Source: a bacterium
Lineage (GTDB): Bacteria > Sysuimicrobiota > Sysuimicrobiia > Sysuimicrobiales > Segetimicrobiaceae
Length of the DNA stretch: 64,000 bases
NCBI GenBank assembly: GCA_035307765.1
Contig: DATGHU010000006.1
Coordinates: 62,001 to 126,000, forward strand
Reading direction: 5' to 3'
The translations under genes were made by a program, and so were the position numbers. Position 1 is the stretch's first letter. The number at the start of each line of letters is the position of its first letter. This document shows, piece by piece, positions 41,291-50,465 of this stretch. Under the pieces are notes generated by a model that was given only the letters and a program-made list of their open reading frames with translations, did no database searches and had not been told where the DNA came from.

Positions 41291-43028
41291 GCTTGCTCCT
41301 CCTGTTCGAGCCGCCCGGACGCCGGCGGCGAGCAGTTGTCGCCGGCCGTGGCGTCCGCCCGGCACCTCCGGGTCGGCTCCAGTTGTACGAGCGAGCGGCA
41401 TGCTCGGGTGTGATCCGCTCCTCCCGTAGGTCTTGCTCGACCAGCGCCGGGTCGCGCTTGTCCACAGGCCCGTACGCGGCGCCGCCGCCCGAGCGGACGG
41501 TGAGGATGTCGCCGGCTTGCAGCGTCGTCTGCACCTTCGAGCCCAAGTGCATGACCGCTCCGGCTCGTTCCACAAAGCACCCGCCCGGCGTCCCGGCCTC
41601 CCCGCGGAAGAGTCCGGGCGCGGCGTGGCGGTGGCGGTCGGAGTGGAGGCCGAAGTTCACGCCGTCGCGCAGGATCCGGTACCGGCGCTCCATTCCCAGT
41701 CCCCCGCGGAACTGGCCCGGCCCTCCGGAGTCCTGCACGAGCCCATACCGGAGGATCTCCAAGAACGGGAACTCGATCTCGACGGACTCCACCGGCGTGT
41801 TCATGCCGTTTGTGAGGTGCATGATCATGCCGTCGACCCCGTCGTGGTCGTACACCGCGCCGATGCCGGCCCCGAGGACTTCCGAGAGCACCGTGAACCG
41901 GCCCTCCTGGCGGACGGCCATTGAGATGCCGGTCTGGCAGTCGAATCCGGGAGCGGCGACCTTTCGGGGGAGCACCGGGGCGAGCGCGTAGTTGACCGCG
42001 TCGAAGATCTTGTAGCACGTGCTGGTTCGCGCCCGCGTCGCGGCGGGTCGCGCCGGATTGACGAGCGTGCCGGGCGGCGCGACGATCTGGATCGGCCGGA
42101 ACGCCCCCGCGTTGACCAGAAGGTGCCCGGCCTGCAGAATCGACATCATCGTCGTCCGGCAGGTGGCGTAGGTGGACGCGAGGGGGCTATTGATGAACCC
42201 GCGGGCCTGGCGGTCCGTGCCCGTGAAGTCCAGCACCATGTCCGAGCCGTGAATTCTCACGGTGACGCGGATGGTGAACGGTCCCTGCGCACCCGACCCG
42301 TCGTCCTCCATGTAGGCGCTGCCGCTGTACTCGCCGTCGGGCAGCTCGGCGATGGCGGCGCGAATGACCCGTTCCGAGTAATCCTGGATTTCTCGCTGGA
42401 ACTCGAGGATCGCGCTTTTCCCGTACTTTTGACAGAGCTCGGCCACACGAACCTCGCCGGTTCGGCAGGCGGCGATTTGCGCGTTGAAGTCTGGGATGGT
42501 CTTCTGGGGGACGCGGATGTTGCCGCGGAGGAACTTACCGAACGGCGAGTCTTCCCAGTTCTCGTCCAGCGTGATCTTCATCGGTTGGAACACGATACCT
42601 TCCTGGAAGACCTCGGTCGCCTGAGCGTTGTTCGCCGCCGCTCCGCCGCCGAGGTCCAGGTGATGGACGTTGGCGCAGCTCAGCCCGATGACGTCCCCGT
42701 CGATGATAATCGGCGTGAACAACAGGATGTCGTTCACATGCTGCCCGCCGTCGAACGGATCGTTCGTCAGCACGGCCTCATCGGCGCGCAGGGCGCGGAA
42801 GTCGTAGTAGCGTCCGATCGCTTTGGCCGCGGGCTCCATCGCGTTGAGCAGCATCGGGATCCAGTTGGCCATCGCGACCGTATTGCCGTCCGCGTCGAGG
42901 AGCGCGGTGGCCATGTCCCGCACTTCGCGGACGATGGTGGAGTGGGCCGAGCGGTAGAGATTGACGCCCATCTCCTCGGCAATCGCGACGAACGCGTGCC
43001 CAATGATGGAGAGGGAAACGGGGTTCAT
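41277..43028 (-). CDS. hyuB: hydantoinase B/oxoprolinase family protein
   Basis: 583 residues. It begins 'MNPVSLSIIGHAFVAIAEEM' and 'STIVREVRDMATALLDADG', then 'NDPFDGGQHVNDILLFTPII', 'SCANVHHLDLGGGAAANNAQ' and 'FTGTDRQARGFINSPLASTY', all HyuB hallmarks. It works with HyuA in ATP-dependent opening of hydantoins or 5-oxoproline, or carboxylation of acetone-like ketones. ATG 43028 overlaps the HyuA stop as ATGA. A Pro/Arg-rich tail of about 30 residues follows the conserved core. Confidence 0.88.
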   Translation of the reverse strand: MNPVSLSIIGHAFVAIAEEMGVNLYRSAHSTIVREVRDMATALLDADGNTVAMANWIPMLLNAMEPAAKAIGRYYDFRALRADEAVLTNDPFDGGQHVNDILLFTPIIIDGDVIGLSCANVHHLDLGGGAAANNAQATEVFQEGIVFQPMKITLDENWEDSPFGKFLRGNIRVPQKTIPDFNAQIAACRTGEVRVAELCQKYGKSAILEFQREIQDYSERVIRAAIAELPDGEYSGSAYMEDDGSGAQGPFTIRVTVRIHGSDMVLDFTGTDRQARGFINSPLASTYATCRTTMMSILQAGHLLVNAGAFRPIQIVAPPGTLVNPARPAATRARTSTCYKIFDAVNYALAPVLPRKVAAPGFDCQTGISMAVRQEGRFTVLSEVLGAGIGAVYDHDGVDGMIMHLTNGMNTPVESVEIEFPFLEILRYGLVQDSGGPGQFRGGLGMERRYRILRDGVNFGLHSDRHRHAAPGLFRGEAGTPGGCFVERAGAVMHLGSKVQTTLQAGDILTVRSGGGAAYGPVDKRDPALVEQDLREERITPEHAARSYNWSRPGGAGRTPRPATTARRRRPGGSNRRSKHARG

Positions 43029-45058
43029 GCCTGCCGCCTCCGGAGAATGAGGTTGCCGGCGCCGTCGACCGTTCCGGCCCACCCATCCGGGATGAAGGTG
43101 GTGGCGGTCGCTTCTTCGATCACCGCCGGGCCTTCCACGGATGATCCTGTCATCAGGACGCCGCGGTCGTGGAAACTGCAGCGGCGCGACCCCCCGGCGA
43201 GATACACGTCGGCCGTCTCCACGCGTCCTCCTGCCTCCGGCGCGGGGGCATGGGCCAATCGTTGCAGCGACGAACGGTGCACGGCCGTCAGCCGGAAATT
43301 GACGATCTCCACGCCCTCGCGGCTCGACGCGTGGCCGTACCGGCGCCGGTGGAACTCATGGAACTTGGGCACGAGGCGATCGGCCGGGCTCCGCCCGCTG
43401 ACGAATTCCCCTACCGGCATCGTCAGCTCGTAGGCCTGTCCAACATACCGGATGTCCAGGAAGTGGTCGCACGCCACCGCCGGCCAGGCGATGCCGTAGC
43501 CCTCGAACTCGGTGCGCGCGCGCCCCTCCAGCGCGGCGAACATCTCGAGCAGGAGCGGCCGGGTCGCCTCGGCGGCGGGCAGGATCCGCGTGGTCGCGAA
43601 GTCCTGTTGCGTGCCGGCGATGAGCAGCCCCAGCGCCGACATCACGCCGGGGTTGCGGGGGACCAACACCTGATCGCAGCCCAGTTCCTCCGCTAGTTGC
43701 GCGCCGTGCAGCGGACCGCCGCCTCCGTAGGTGATGATGGTGTAGTCGCGCGGATCGTGCCCCCGTTCCACGGAGACGAGGCGCATCGCCTGCGCCATCG
43801 TGAAATTCACGAGTTGGCGCACGCCCTCCGCGGTTTGGAGCGCGGACATGCCCAGCCGGGCGCCTACGCGCTCGGCCGCCGTCCGCGCGGCGTCGAGGTC
43901 GAGCCGCAGCTTCCCGCCGAAAAACATGTGCGGCCGGATGAGGCCGAGGAGGGCGTTCGCGTCCGTCACCGTGAACTCGGTGCCGCCGCGCCCGTAGCAG
44001 GCGGGTCCCGGGTCCGCCCCGGCCGAGGCGGGCCCGACCTTCATGATCCCGCCCGCGTCGACCGAGGCGATCGAGCCTCCGCCCGCGCCGACGGTCGCAA
44101 TGTCGATCATGGGCAGGGCCAGCGGCAGTCCGCCGATCTTGTAGTCCGTGGTGATCTTGGGCTCTCCGTCGTTCACGAGGCAGACATCCGAACTCGTTCC
44201 GCCCATGTCGTAGGTGATGATGTTCCCGATTCCGGCATCCGATGCTACCGCTGTCGCCCCGATCACCCCCGCGGCCGGCCCGGACAGGATCATCTTCACC
44301 GCATGGCGACGGATGCCGTGCGCCGGGACCGTCCCCCCGTTGGCCTGGATGACGTTGAAGTGCCCGCTGAACCCCGAGGCTTCGAGCTGACGTTCAAGCT
44401 CTCCTAAGTAGCGGTCTACCGCGGGGCGCGTATAGGCGGACATGACGACGGTGGAGGTTCGCTCGTATTCGCGCAACTGCGGCAGGACGTCCGAGGACAG
44501 CGAGATGTGGACGTCCGGAAAGCGCGCGGCGATCGCCGCCTCGACACTGCGTTCGTGCGCCGGGTTGGCGTAGGCGTGGAGGAGGCAGACCGCGAGCGAC
44601 GTGACGCCGTGGCGGCGGATCAGCGCGTCGAGGGCGTCGAGGAGCCCGTCCATCCGCAGGGGCCGGCGCACCGAGCCGTCGGGCCCGACCTTCTCTTCGA
44701 CCTCCAGGATGCGGTCCCGAGACACCAGCGGCTCGGGTTGGCGGTAGAAGAGATCGAACAGCCGCTGTTTCGCCTGGCGCTGGATGCCGAGCACGTCGCG
44801 AAACCCCTGAGTCGTGACGAGGATCGTGGGCGCGCCCTTCCGTTCCAACACGACGTTCGTGGCGATCGTGGACCCATGCACGAGCACGGTGACGTCGGAC
44901 GTTGGGATCCCGGTTTCCTGAAGGGCCCGCAGAACCCCACTCTCGGGACGGGGCGGTGTGGAGAGCACTTTGCCAATCCGAACGACCCGGTCGCCCTCCG
45001 CCACGACCCAGTCCGTGAAGGTCCCTCCAACCTCCACGCCCACCCGTACCTCAGCCAT
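43025..45058 (-). CDS. hyuA: hydantoinase A/oxoprolinase family protein
   Basis: 677 residues. N-terminal actin-like ATP domain begins 'VRVGVEVGGTFTDWVVAEGD' with 'VLVHGSTIATNVVLERKGAP'. The central domain has 'ILSGPAAGVIGATAVASDAG', 'NIITYDMGGTSSDVCLVNDG', 'IDIATVGAGGGSIASVDAGG' and 'ASAGADPGPACYGRGGTEFT'. The C-terminal part is about 150 residues. Cytoplasmic ATPase partner of HyuB. ATG 45058 follows the dehydrogenase gene by 58 bases. Substrate unknown; hydantoin, oxoproline or N-methylhydantoin are options. Confidence 0.9.
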   Translation of the reverse strand: MAEVRVGVEVGGTFTDWVVAEGDRVVRIGKVLSTPPRPESGVLRALQETGIPTSDVTVLVHGSTIATNVVLERKGAPTILVTTQGFRDVLGIQRQAKQRLFDLFYRQPEPLVSRDRILEVEEKVGPDGSVRRPLRMDGLLDALDALIRRHGVTSLAVCLLHAYANPAHERSVEAAIAARFPDVHISLSSDVLPQLREYERTSTVVMSAYTRPAVDRYLGELERQLEASGFSGHFNVIQANGGTVPAHGIRRHAVKMILSGPAAGVIGATAVASDAGIGNIITYDMGGTSSDVCLVNDGEPKITTDYKIGGLPLALPMIDIATVGAGGGSIASVDAGGIMKVGPASAGADPGPACYGRGGTEFTVTDANALLGLIRPHMFFGGKLRLDLDAARTAAERVGARLGMSALQTAEGVRQLVNFTMAQAMRLVSVERGHDPRDYTIITYGGGGPLHGAQLAEELGCDQVLVPRNPGVMSALGLLIAGTQQDFATTRILPAAEATRPLLLEMFAALEGRARTEFEGYGIAWPAVACDHFLDIRYVGQAYELTMPVGEFVSGRSPADRLVPKFHEFHRRRYGHASSREGVEIVNFRLTAVHRSSLQRLAHAPAPEAGGRVETADVYLAGGSRRCSFHDRGVLMTGSSVEGPAVIEEATATTFIPDGWAGTVDGAGNLILRRRQA

Positions 45059-45116
45059 CGTTAGTCCTCCGGGACCAGGCGGCGCCAGCCGAGCGGGCGC
45101 ACCGCCGCGTCGGGCG

Positions 45117-46124
45117 CTACGTACTTTCTTCCTGACGCCGCTTGAGCACTTCCCTGTTCACGAGGAATTCGGGGACCGAGCCGTCGAGCGCCTGCGCGAC
45201 CTGTTCGGCGGCGTCCCGCTGCATCTGCTCAATCGATTCTTCCGAGTAGAACCCGATATGACCGGTCACCGTCACGTTCGGGAGCGTGAGCAGGGGATGA
45301 TTCGGCGGCAGCGGTTCCTGGGCGAACACATCGAGACCGGCTGCGCGCAGCCGTCCGGACTGCAGCGTCTCCAGGAGGGCCGTTTCGTCGAGCACCGCGC
45401 CACGGGACGTGTTGACCAGGATCGCGCCAGGCTTGAGGCGGGCGAACGCCTCCCGCCCCACCACGCCCCGGGTCTCCGACGTCAGGGGGAGGTGTACCGA
45501 CAGGAAATCCGCCGTGCTGAGGCACGTGTCAAAGTCGACTCGGCGCACGCCTTCCGCCCGGAAGACCTCCCCATCCACATACGGATCGTACGCGATCACC
45601 TCGAGTCCGATGCCGTGGCCTTTTCGCCCCGTCGCCCTGGCGATGTTTCCGAAGCCGAGGAGGCCCAGGGTCTTCCCCGCGATGCGGTGCAGCGGAACGA
45701 TGGGCTTAATGTGCCACGCGCCGCTTCGGACCGCCCGGTCCGCGGCCGTGATCTTCCGCGCGGCCGCCAAGAGGAGGGCGATCGCATGAGATGAGACTTC
45801 ATCGACGGCGTAGCGGGGCCCGTTCGTCACCCAGATTCCATGGATGGTCGCGGCAGACACATCCACGCGATCGACGCCCGTGCCGTAATGGGCGATGATC
45901 CGGCACCGTCCGAGCCGGGCGATGCGGGGTGCGTCCAGCCGGCCCCGCATATGCAGGACGGCGTCCGCGCGGACGGCCGCCTGCGCGAAGGCGTTCTCGT
46001 CATCGATATCCACCGCCTCGACGTGAATCCTGCGGGGCTCCAGGACCGCGCGCTCCACCGCGATATCGTAGGCTGGAAGCCCCGCGGATTCGGTGCGAAC
46101 ACAGTACCGACCCGGTCGACTCAT
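45117..46124 (-). CDS. D-isomer-specific 2-hydroxyacid dehydrogenase
   Basis: 335 residues. NAD motif 'TLGLLGFGNIARATGRKGHG' at about residue 147, catalytic-domain segments 'CRIIAHYGTGVDRVDVSAAT', 'LVNTSRGAVLDETALLETLQ' and 'AGLDVFAQEPLPPNHPLLTL', with the active histidine in 'VTVTGHIGFYSEES'. Members reduce glyoxylate, hydroxypyruvate or phosphohydroxypyruvate, or oxidise D-hydroxyacids. First gene of the minus-strand operon with HyuA, HyuB, PIG-L, aminotransferase and epimerase. Start ATG 46124 chosen just before the conserved domain; the ribosome site is poor. Confidence 0.85.
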   Translation of the reverse strand: MSRPGRYCVRTESAGLPAYDIAVERAVLEPRRIHVEAVDIDDENAFAQAAVRADAVLHMRGRLDAPRIARLGRCRIIAHYGTGVDRVDVSAATIHGIWVTNGPRYAVDEVSSHAIALLLAAARKITAADRAVRSGAWHIKPIVPLHRIAGKTLGLLGFGNIARATGRKGHGIGLEVIAYDPYVDGEVFRAEGVRRVDFDTCLSTADFLSVHLPLTSETRGVVGREAFARLKPGAILVNTSRGAVLDETALLETLQSGRLRAAGLDVFAQEPLPPNHPLLTLPNVTVTGHIGFYSEESIEQMQRDAAEQVAQALDGSVPEFLVNREVLKRRQEEST

Positions 46125-46200
46125 CTCCGGGAGGGGGCGTGTGCAGGGGATCGTTCGAGAACGGCCTCGAAGCAACGGGAGATTGTCACGGCGCACCTAT

Positions 46201-46219
46201 TCTGGAATCATATTTCAGA
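46201..46219. promoter_or_regulatory. 19-base dyad in the divergent promoter, candidate IclR-type operator
   Basis: TCTGGAATCATATTTCAGA pairs at 7 of 9 positions around its centre and contains TGGAA...TTTCA, reminiscent of IclR-family sites. It lies in the 200-base region between two divergent operons (starts at 46124 and 46325), in an AT-rich patch. An IclR gene is present at 50466-51233. The match is suggestive only. Confidence 0.4.
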
Positions 46220-46324
46220 TTTCCGGCATTTCGACGGCGCGCGAAGGAACCCTCCTCCGAATTTGGAGGAAGCGGGGCGGGGCACCCCAAAGTTCTTGTC
46301 AGCAGCCCCGATAGGAGGGAGCGT

Positions 46325-47506
46325 ATGAGCAAACGGATCGTGGCGTTCACGCCGTTCGTGACGCAGGAGATGAAGGACGCGGCCTCACGGGTCATCGATT
46401 CGGGCCACTACATCCGGACGTCGCCGACGGAGGCGTCGGAGGGCAAGGCGCTCGAGGAAGAATTCAGCGCGTACCTGGCCGCGGGGGACGGACGCCGACC
46501 GCACGTCGCCAACCTCGCCAACGGCTCCGCGGCGATGCACCTCGCCTGGGTCGCGCATGACCTCCAGCGCGGAGACGAGGTGCTCATTCCCGGCAACACG
46601 TTCGTCAGCGTCGCCCACTGCGTCTCGCTCGTGGGGGCGACGCCGGTCCCCGTCGATGTGGAGCCCGATACGTACAACATCGATCCGCGTGCGGCCGCCG
46701 CGGCGATCACGCCAAGGACGCGGGCGATCATGCCCGTGCACACGGCGGGCCACCCGGCCGACCTTGATCCGCTCCTCGCGCTTGCGCGCACGCACGGCCT
46801 GCTGCTCGTCGAAGACGCGTGCCAAGCCATCGGCGCGCGTTACAAGGGGCGGAGCGTGGGCACGGTGGGGGATCTGGGGTGTTACAGCTTCGTGCAAAAC
46901 AAGGCGATGACGTGCGGCGGCGAGGGCGGCGCGGTCGGCTCCTTCGACGGGCCGCGCGTCCGGCGGATCTTCAACCTCGCCAACCACGCGCGCGGCGACG
47001 CCTACCATCGGGGGCACGGCGAGGCCGAGACGACCGTCCACGACGGAATCGGGTTCAACTACCGGCAGTCGGAGGTCCTGTCGGCCATCGCGCGCGTCCA
47101 ACTGCGGCTGCTGCCGGGCTGGATCGCGCTCCGGCGCCGGTGGGCGGCGCTGTACCGCGCGCTGCTCGGGGCGACCGGTCTCCCGGTGGCGCTGCCGGCG
47201 GAGCGATCCTACGCGGAACACTCGTATGTGCGATTCGAAGTCTGCGTCCCCGAGCGGAGCGCGCTCCGACAGTACCTGGGGGAGCAGGGGATCAAGACCT
47301 CGGTGCACTACCCGACGCCGATCCATCTGGACGACCCCTACCGCGAGCAGCTGCGGATCGCGGCGGGTGCGCTTCCGGTCACGGAACGGCTGGCACGCGA
47401 GGTGCTGACCCTGCCGCTGTATCCGCAGATGACCGAGGACGACGTCGCGTACGTGGTGGACCACCTGAGGGCCTTCTACCGGCAGCGCATCTCTGCCCGA
47501 GCATGA
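46325..47506 (+). CDS. DegT/DnrJ/EryC1/StrS-family aminotransferase
   Basis: 393 residues. 'HVANLANGSAAMHLAWVAHD', 'GDEVLIPGNTFVSVAHCVSL', 'AIMPVHTAGHPADLDPLLAL', 'LLLVEDACQAIGARYKGRSV', and the PLP lysine in 'YSFVQNKAMTCGGEGGAV'. The family normally aminates keto-sugars using glutamate or glutamine. ATG 46325 with AGGAGGGAG upstream. Its stop overlaps the next gene start (ATGA), so it is coupled to two epimerase-like proteins. No glycosyltransferase or nucleotidyltransferase for sugars lies nearby. Confidence 0.88.
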   Translation: MSKRIVAFTPFVTQEMKDAASRVIDSGHYIRTSPTEASEGKALEEEFSAYLAAGDGRRPHVANLANGSAAMHLAWVAHDLQRGDEVLIPGNTFVSVAHCVSLVGATPVPVDVEPDTYNIDPRAAAAAITPRTRAIMPVHTAGHPADLDPLLALARTHGLLLVEDACQAIGARYKGRSVGTVGDLGCYSFVQNKAMTCGGEGGAVGSFDGPRVRRIFNLANHARGDAYHRGHGEAETTVHDGIGFNYRQSEVLSAIARVQLRLLPGWIALRRRWAALYRALLGATGLPVALPAERSYAEHSYVRFEVCVPERSALRQYLGEQGIKTSVHYPTPIHLDDPYREQLRIAAGALPVTERLAREVLTLPLYPQMTEDDVAYVVDHLRAFYRQRISARA

Positions 47507-48495
47507 AGACGCTCGTGACTGGCGGCGCAGGCGTGGTGGGCTCGTACGTCGTCCGGGAGTTGATCGGCCGGGGCGAGCGACCCGTCGTCGTCGATGCCGC
47601 ACCGGGGCACCGGCTGCTCCGCGAATGCGGCGAGCACGTGGATTTTCAGCAGGCCGACATCACAGACCTCGATACCCTGAGGGCCCTCTGCGCGCGCCAC
47701 CGAGTGAGGACGATCCTGCACCTCGCCGCCCTCACCGGGGCCGCGTCCAACGACGAGCCGATGGTCATGTTCCGGACAAACATGCTGGGGACGATGCAGG
47801 TCTTGGAAGCCGCCCGGCTGTGCGGGGTGCGCCGGGTCGTGATGGCGAGTACCCGCACGGTCTACCCCGACTTTGACGGCACGCCGTACGGCCACCCCCG
47901 CTATGACCCGGTCCCCGAGGACCACTGGTTGGCCCCCACCCGTCCCTATGAAGTGTGGAAGCATGCCGCGGAGCGGATGGGAGAATTTTACCGCGAGCAA
48001 TTCGGGGTCGAGTTCGCGGCCTTCCGGTTCGCGATCTACTTCGCGGCGGAGCGCACGCTGACCCCGGCGACGCGGGCGATGGGCATGCTGCACGCGATGA
48101 TCGGCAACGCGGTGCGCGGCGTCCCCACCGTGTTTCCGGCGGGCGCGGATCGCGCGATGGACTGCATCTACGTGCGCGATCTTGCTCATGCCTTCGTGCT
48201 GGCGGGCACGGCACCGGCGCTGCCCCACGCCGCCTACAACATCGGCCGGGGCGAGGCGGTAACCCCCGCGCAGTTCGCGGCGGCGGTCGCCGCCGCCGTT
48301 CCCGGGGCACGGATCGAGGTGGGGCCGGGGGTCGATTTCGCCCCCGGTCACTACTGCGTACTCGACATCGGCCGCGCCCGGCGGGATTTCGGCTACGATC
48401 CGGAATGGCCGCTCGAAACCGCCGTCGCCGACTGCGTCCGAAGGGCGCGGGCGCTCTTGGCCGAGCCGGCGGAGCGCCCCGAAGATCTGCCATGA
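47503..48495 (+). CDS. NAD-dependent epimerase/dehydratase (extended SDR)
   Basis: 330 residues. 'MKTLVTGGAGVVGSYVVREL' is the cofactor motif; 'VVMASTRTVYPDFDGTPYGH' and 'TRPYEVWKHAAERMGEFY' carry the active Ser/Thr and Tyr-x3-Lys. The C-terminal 'AYNIGRGEAVTPAQFAAAVA' is typical of sugar-nucleotide or free-sugar dehydrogenases and epimerases. ATG 47503 overlaps the aminotransferase stop. Its own stop overlaps the next, related gene. Confidence 0.86.
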   Translation: MKTLVTGGAGVVGSYVVRELIGRGERPVVVDAAPGHRLLRECGEHVDFQQADITDLDTLRALCARHRVRTILHLAALTGAASNDEPMVMFRTNMLGTMQVLEAARLCGVRRVVMASTRTVYPDFDGTPYGHPRYDPVPEDHWLAPTRPYEVWKHAAERMGEFYREQFGVEFAAFRFAIYFAAERTLTPATRAMGMLHAMIGNAVRGVPTVFPAGADRAMDCIYVRDLAHAFVLAGTAPALPHAAYNIGRGEAVTPAQFAAAVAAAVPGARIEVGPGVDFAPGHYCVLDIGRARRDFGYDPEWPLETAVADCVRRARALLAEPAERPEDLP

Positions 48496-49457
48496 AAGTG
48501 CTCGTGACCGGTGCGGCGGGCGTGGTCGGTTCTCACGTCGTCCGCCAGTTGTTGTCGGAACGCGGTGTGGGGGTCGTCGCGGCCGACCTGCTGCCGACGC
48601 CCGGGCCTATGCTCGCGGCGGTCGAGGGGTACGAGTATCGTCGACTCGATGTCACGGATCTCGCTCAAGTCCTCGAGACGTTCACGAACGTGCGGCCGGA
48701 GCGGGTCGTGCACCTCGCGGCCGTGGTCGGGGACTGGTACAATCGCTACCCGCGGGCGAACCACGAGGTGAACCTCGGTGGAACGCTCAACATGTTCGAG
48801 GCCTGCCGTCTCTCCGCGGTGCCGCGCATCGTATTTGCGTCCACCTGGTCGATGTACCCCGACTTTCGCGGCACGCCGCACGGCCACCCCCGCTACGAGC
48901 CGGTGCCGGAGTCGACGTCTCCGATGCCGGTCAGGCCGTATGAAATCGTCAAGTACGCCTGCGAGCGGCTCGCGGCATGGTACGGACAACTCTACGACCT
49001 TGAGTTCGCAGCCCTCCGGTTCGGCGGATACTACGCCGCCGAGCGGCGGTTCCAGATCGAACCGCGCGGCGGGGGGGCGTTGAGCGACATGGTGGCCGCG
49101 GCCGCGGCGGGTCGGGCGTTCCGGCTCGAGGCCGGCGGGGATCAGGGCTTCGACGCGGTCCACGTCAAGGACTGTGCGCATGGGTGCGTTCGCGCCGTCC
49201 TTGCCCGGGAGACGCCGTCCCGGGTGTACAATATCGGGACCGGGGAGGTCACGACTCTGGACGAGGCGGCGTCCGTGCTGCGGCGGTTGGTGCCGGGGTG
49301 CGATCTCGCGGTCGGTCCCGGCCTCCTCGGGATAAAGCACTACTGCCGCCTCGATATCAGCCGGGCGAGAGCGGAACTCGGATACGCGCCCCGCTTTTCG
49401 CTGGAGGAGGGTCTCCGCGACTGCCTCGCCGATCTTCGGCGTGCGGCGGCCGGGTAA
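48492..49457 (+). CDS. NAD-dependent epimerase/dehydratase (extended SDR), paralogue
   Basis: 321 residues. 'MKVLVTGAAGVVGSHVVRQL', 'IVFASTWSMYPDFRGTPHGH', 'VRPYEIVKYACERLAAWYGQ' and 'VYNIGTGEVTTLDEAASVLR'. It is clearly related to the preceding gene and to the 38255 product; the shared 'GTP.GHPRY.PVPE' strip suggests a common subfamily. ATG 48492 overlaps the previous stop (ATGA). Last gene of a three-gene operon, convergent with the asparaginase-like gene after 24 bases. Confidence 0.86.
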   Translation: MKVLVTGAAGVVGSHVVRQLLSERGVGVVAADLLPTPGPMLAAVEGYEYRRLDVTDLAQVLETFTNVRPERVVHLAAVVGDWYNRYPRANHEVNLGGTLNMFEACRLSAVPRIVFASTWSMYPDFRGTPHGHPRYEPVPESTSPMPVRPYEIVKYACERLAAWYGQLYDLEFAALRFGGYYAAERRFQIEPRGGGALSDMVAAAAAGRAFRLEAGGDQGFDAVHVKDCAHGCVRAVLARETPSRVYNIGTGEVTTLDEAASVLRRLVPGCDLAVGPGLLGIKHYCRLDISRARAELGYAPRFSLEEGLRDCLADLRRAAAG

Positions 49458-49481
49458 GGAAGAGTTTACTCGGGCGCGGGG

Positions 49482-50462
49482 TTACTGCCACTCCGCGTGG
49501 AATCGCTCGCGGATCTGCCCCACGTCCAAGCCGGCGCTCAACAGAATCGCGAGCTTTACCCTGGCTTTCAATCCGGACGTCCCGGCGAACACCATCCCGA
49601 GGCTGAGGAGATGCGCTTCCGCACCCTCGTGCCGGTAGGTATTCCGATGCAGCCGTCCCGTGTGGTAGGGGTTGGCGATCACGACCACCGTCCCGCGGCG
49701 CCGGGCGTCCATGAGTACGTCCACCTGACTCGGGGTCAGCCGGCCCGATTCGACGACGAGCCCCTCGACCCCGGCCTCCACCGCCGCGCGGAGGAACAGA
49801 TCGCTGGAATCGGCGACGAAAGGGATCCGCTCGACGCGCGCCGACATCTCCGCGGGCATGACGGAGGGCAGGCGCCGGTAGGGGCGGCGGGCGTAGAAGA
49901 CGTAGTCCTCGTCCACCGTGCCGAGCGGGCCAAATTCGGGGGACCGGAAAGCGGCGGTGCTGGCCGAGTGGCACTTCGTGGCATCGCTGGCGGCGTGCAC
50001 CACGCCGTTCATCACGACGAGCACGCCCAGTCCCTGTGACCGCGGGCACGCCGCCACCTGAATGGCGTTCAGAAGGTTCATCGGGCCGTCGTCGCTCGGC
50101 AGCGTCGGGTTGCGCATCGCCCCCGTGACGACCACGGGCCGATCCTCCCCCAGCGCGACGTCCAGGAAATACGCCGTCTGTTCCAAGGTTCCCGTCCCGT
50201 GCGTCACCACGACCCCCGCGACGTCGGCGGCGCCCAACGCCTGTTTGGCGCGCTGGGCGAGGGCCAGCATGTCGTTGAACTGCATCAGGCTGCTTGGGAT
50301 CTCGAGAAGCGGTTCTACGGTGAGATAGGCCGCGGCGGCGGCGTCCGGGATCCGGGCCAGCAGATCACCCGGGGTCAATCCGGGGGCAACCGTTCCCGAG
50401 GCGTCCGGCCTGCCCGCGATCGTGCCGCCGGTCGTGATCAGGTGAACATGCGGCAGCGGCAT
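49482..50462 (-). CDS. asparaginase/glutaminase-family amidohydrolase with altered active site
   Basis: 326 residues. The nucleophile loop 'LITTGGTIAGRPD' has the expected Thr14, and 'ASDATKCHSASTAAFRSPEF' holds the conserved Lys and surrounding residues. The second active-site block normally reads HGTDT; here it is HGTGT ('VVVTHGTGTLEQTAYFLD'), so the Asp at position 91 is Gly. That Asp binds the substrate amino group in true asparaginases, which suggests another substrate. Start ATG 50462, three bases after the IclR stop, so the two genes form a regulator-enzyme operon. Confidence 0.8.
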   Translation of the reverse strand: MPLPHVHLITTGGTIAGRPDASGTVAPGLTPGDLLARIPDAAAAAYLTVEPLLEIPSSLMQFNDMLALAQRAKQALGAADVAGVVVTHGTGTLEQTAYFLDVALGEDRPVVVTGAMRNPTLPSDDGPMNLLNAIQVAACPRSQGLGVLVVMNGVVHAASDATKCHSASTAAFRSPEFGPLGTVDEDYVFYARRPYRRLPSVMPAEMSARVERIPFVADSSDLFLRAAVEAGVEGLVVESGRLTPSQVDVLMDARRRGTVVVIANPYHTGRLHRNTYRHEGAEAHLLSLGMVFAGTSGLKARVKLAILLSAGLDVGQIRERFHAEWQ

Positions 50463-50465
50463 GCG

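Noticed and set aside
44507-45794. Plus-strand frames opposite hyuA and the 2-hydroxyacid dehydrogenase
   Set aside because: Shadows of the minus-strand genes; no start signals or domains.
46325-49457. Sugar-antibiotic or O-antigen biosynthetic cluster
   Set aside because: DegT and epimerase genes alone suggest it, but no nucleotidyltransferase, glycosyltransferase, polymerase or flippase occurs in the window.
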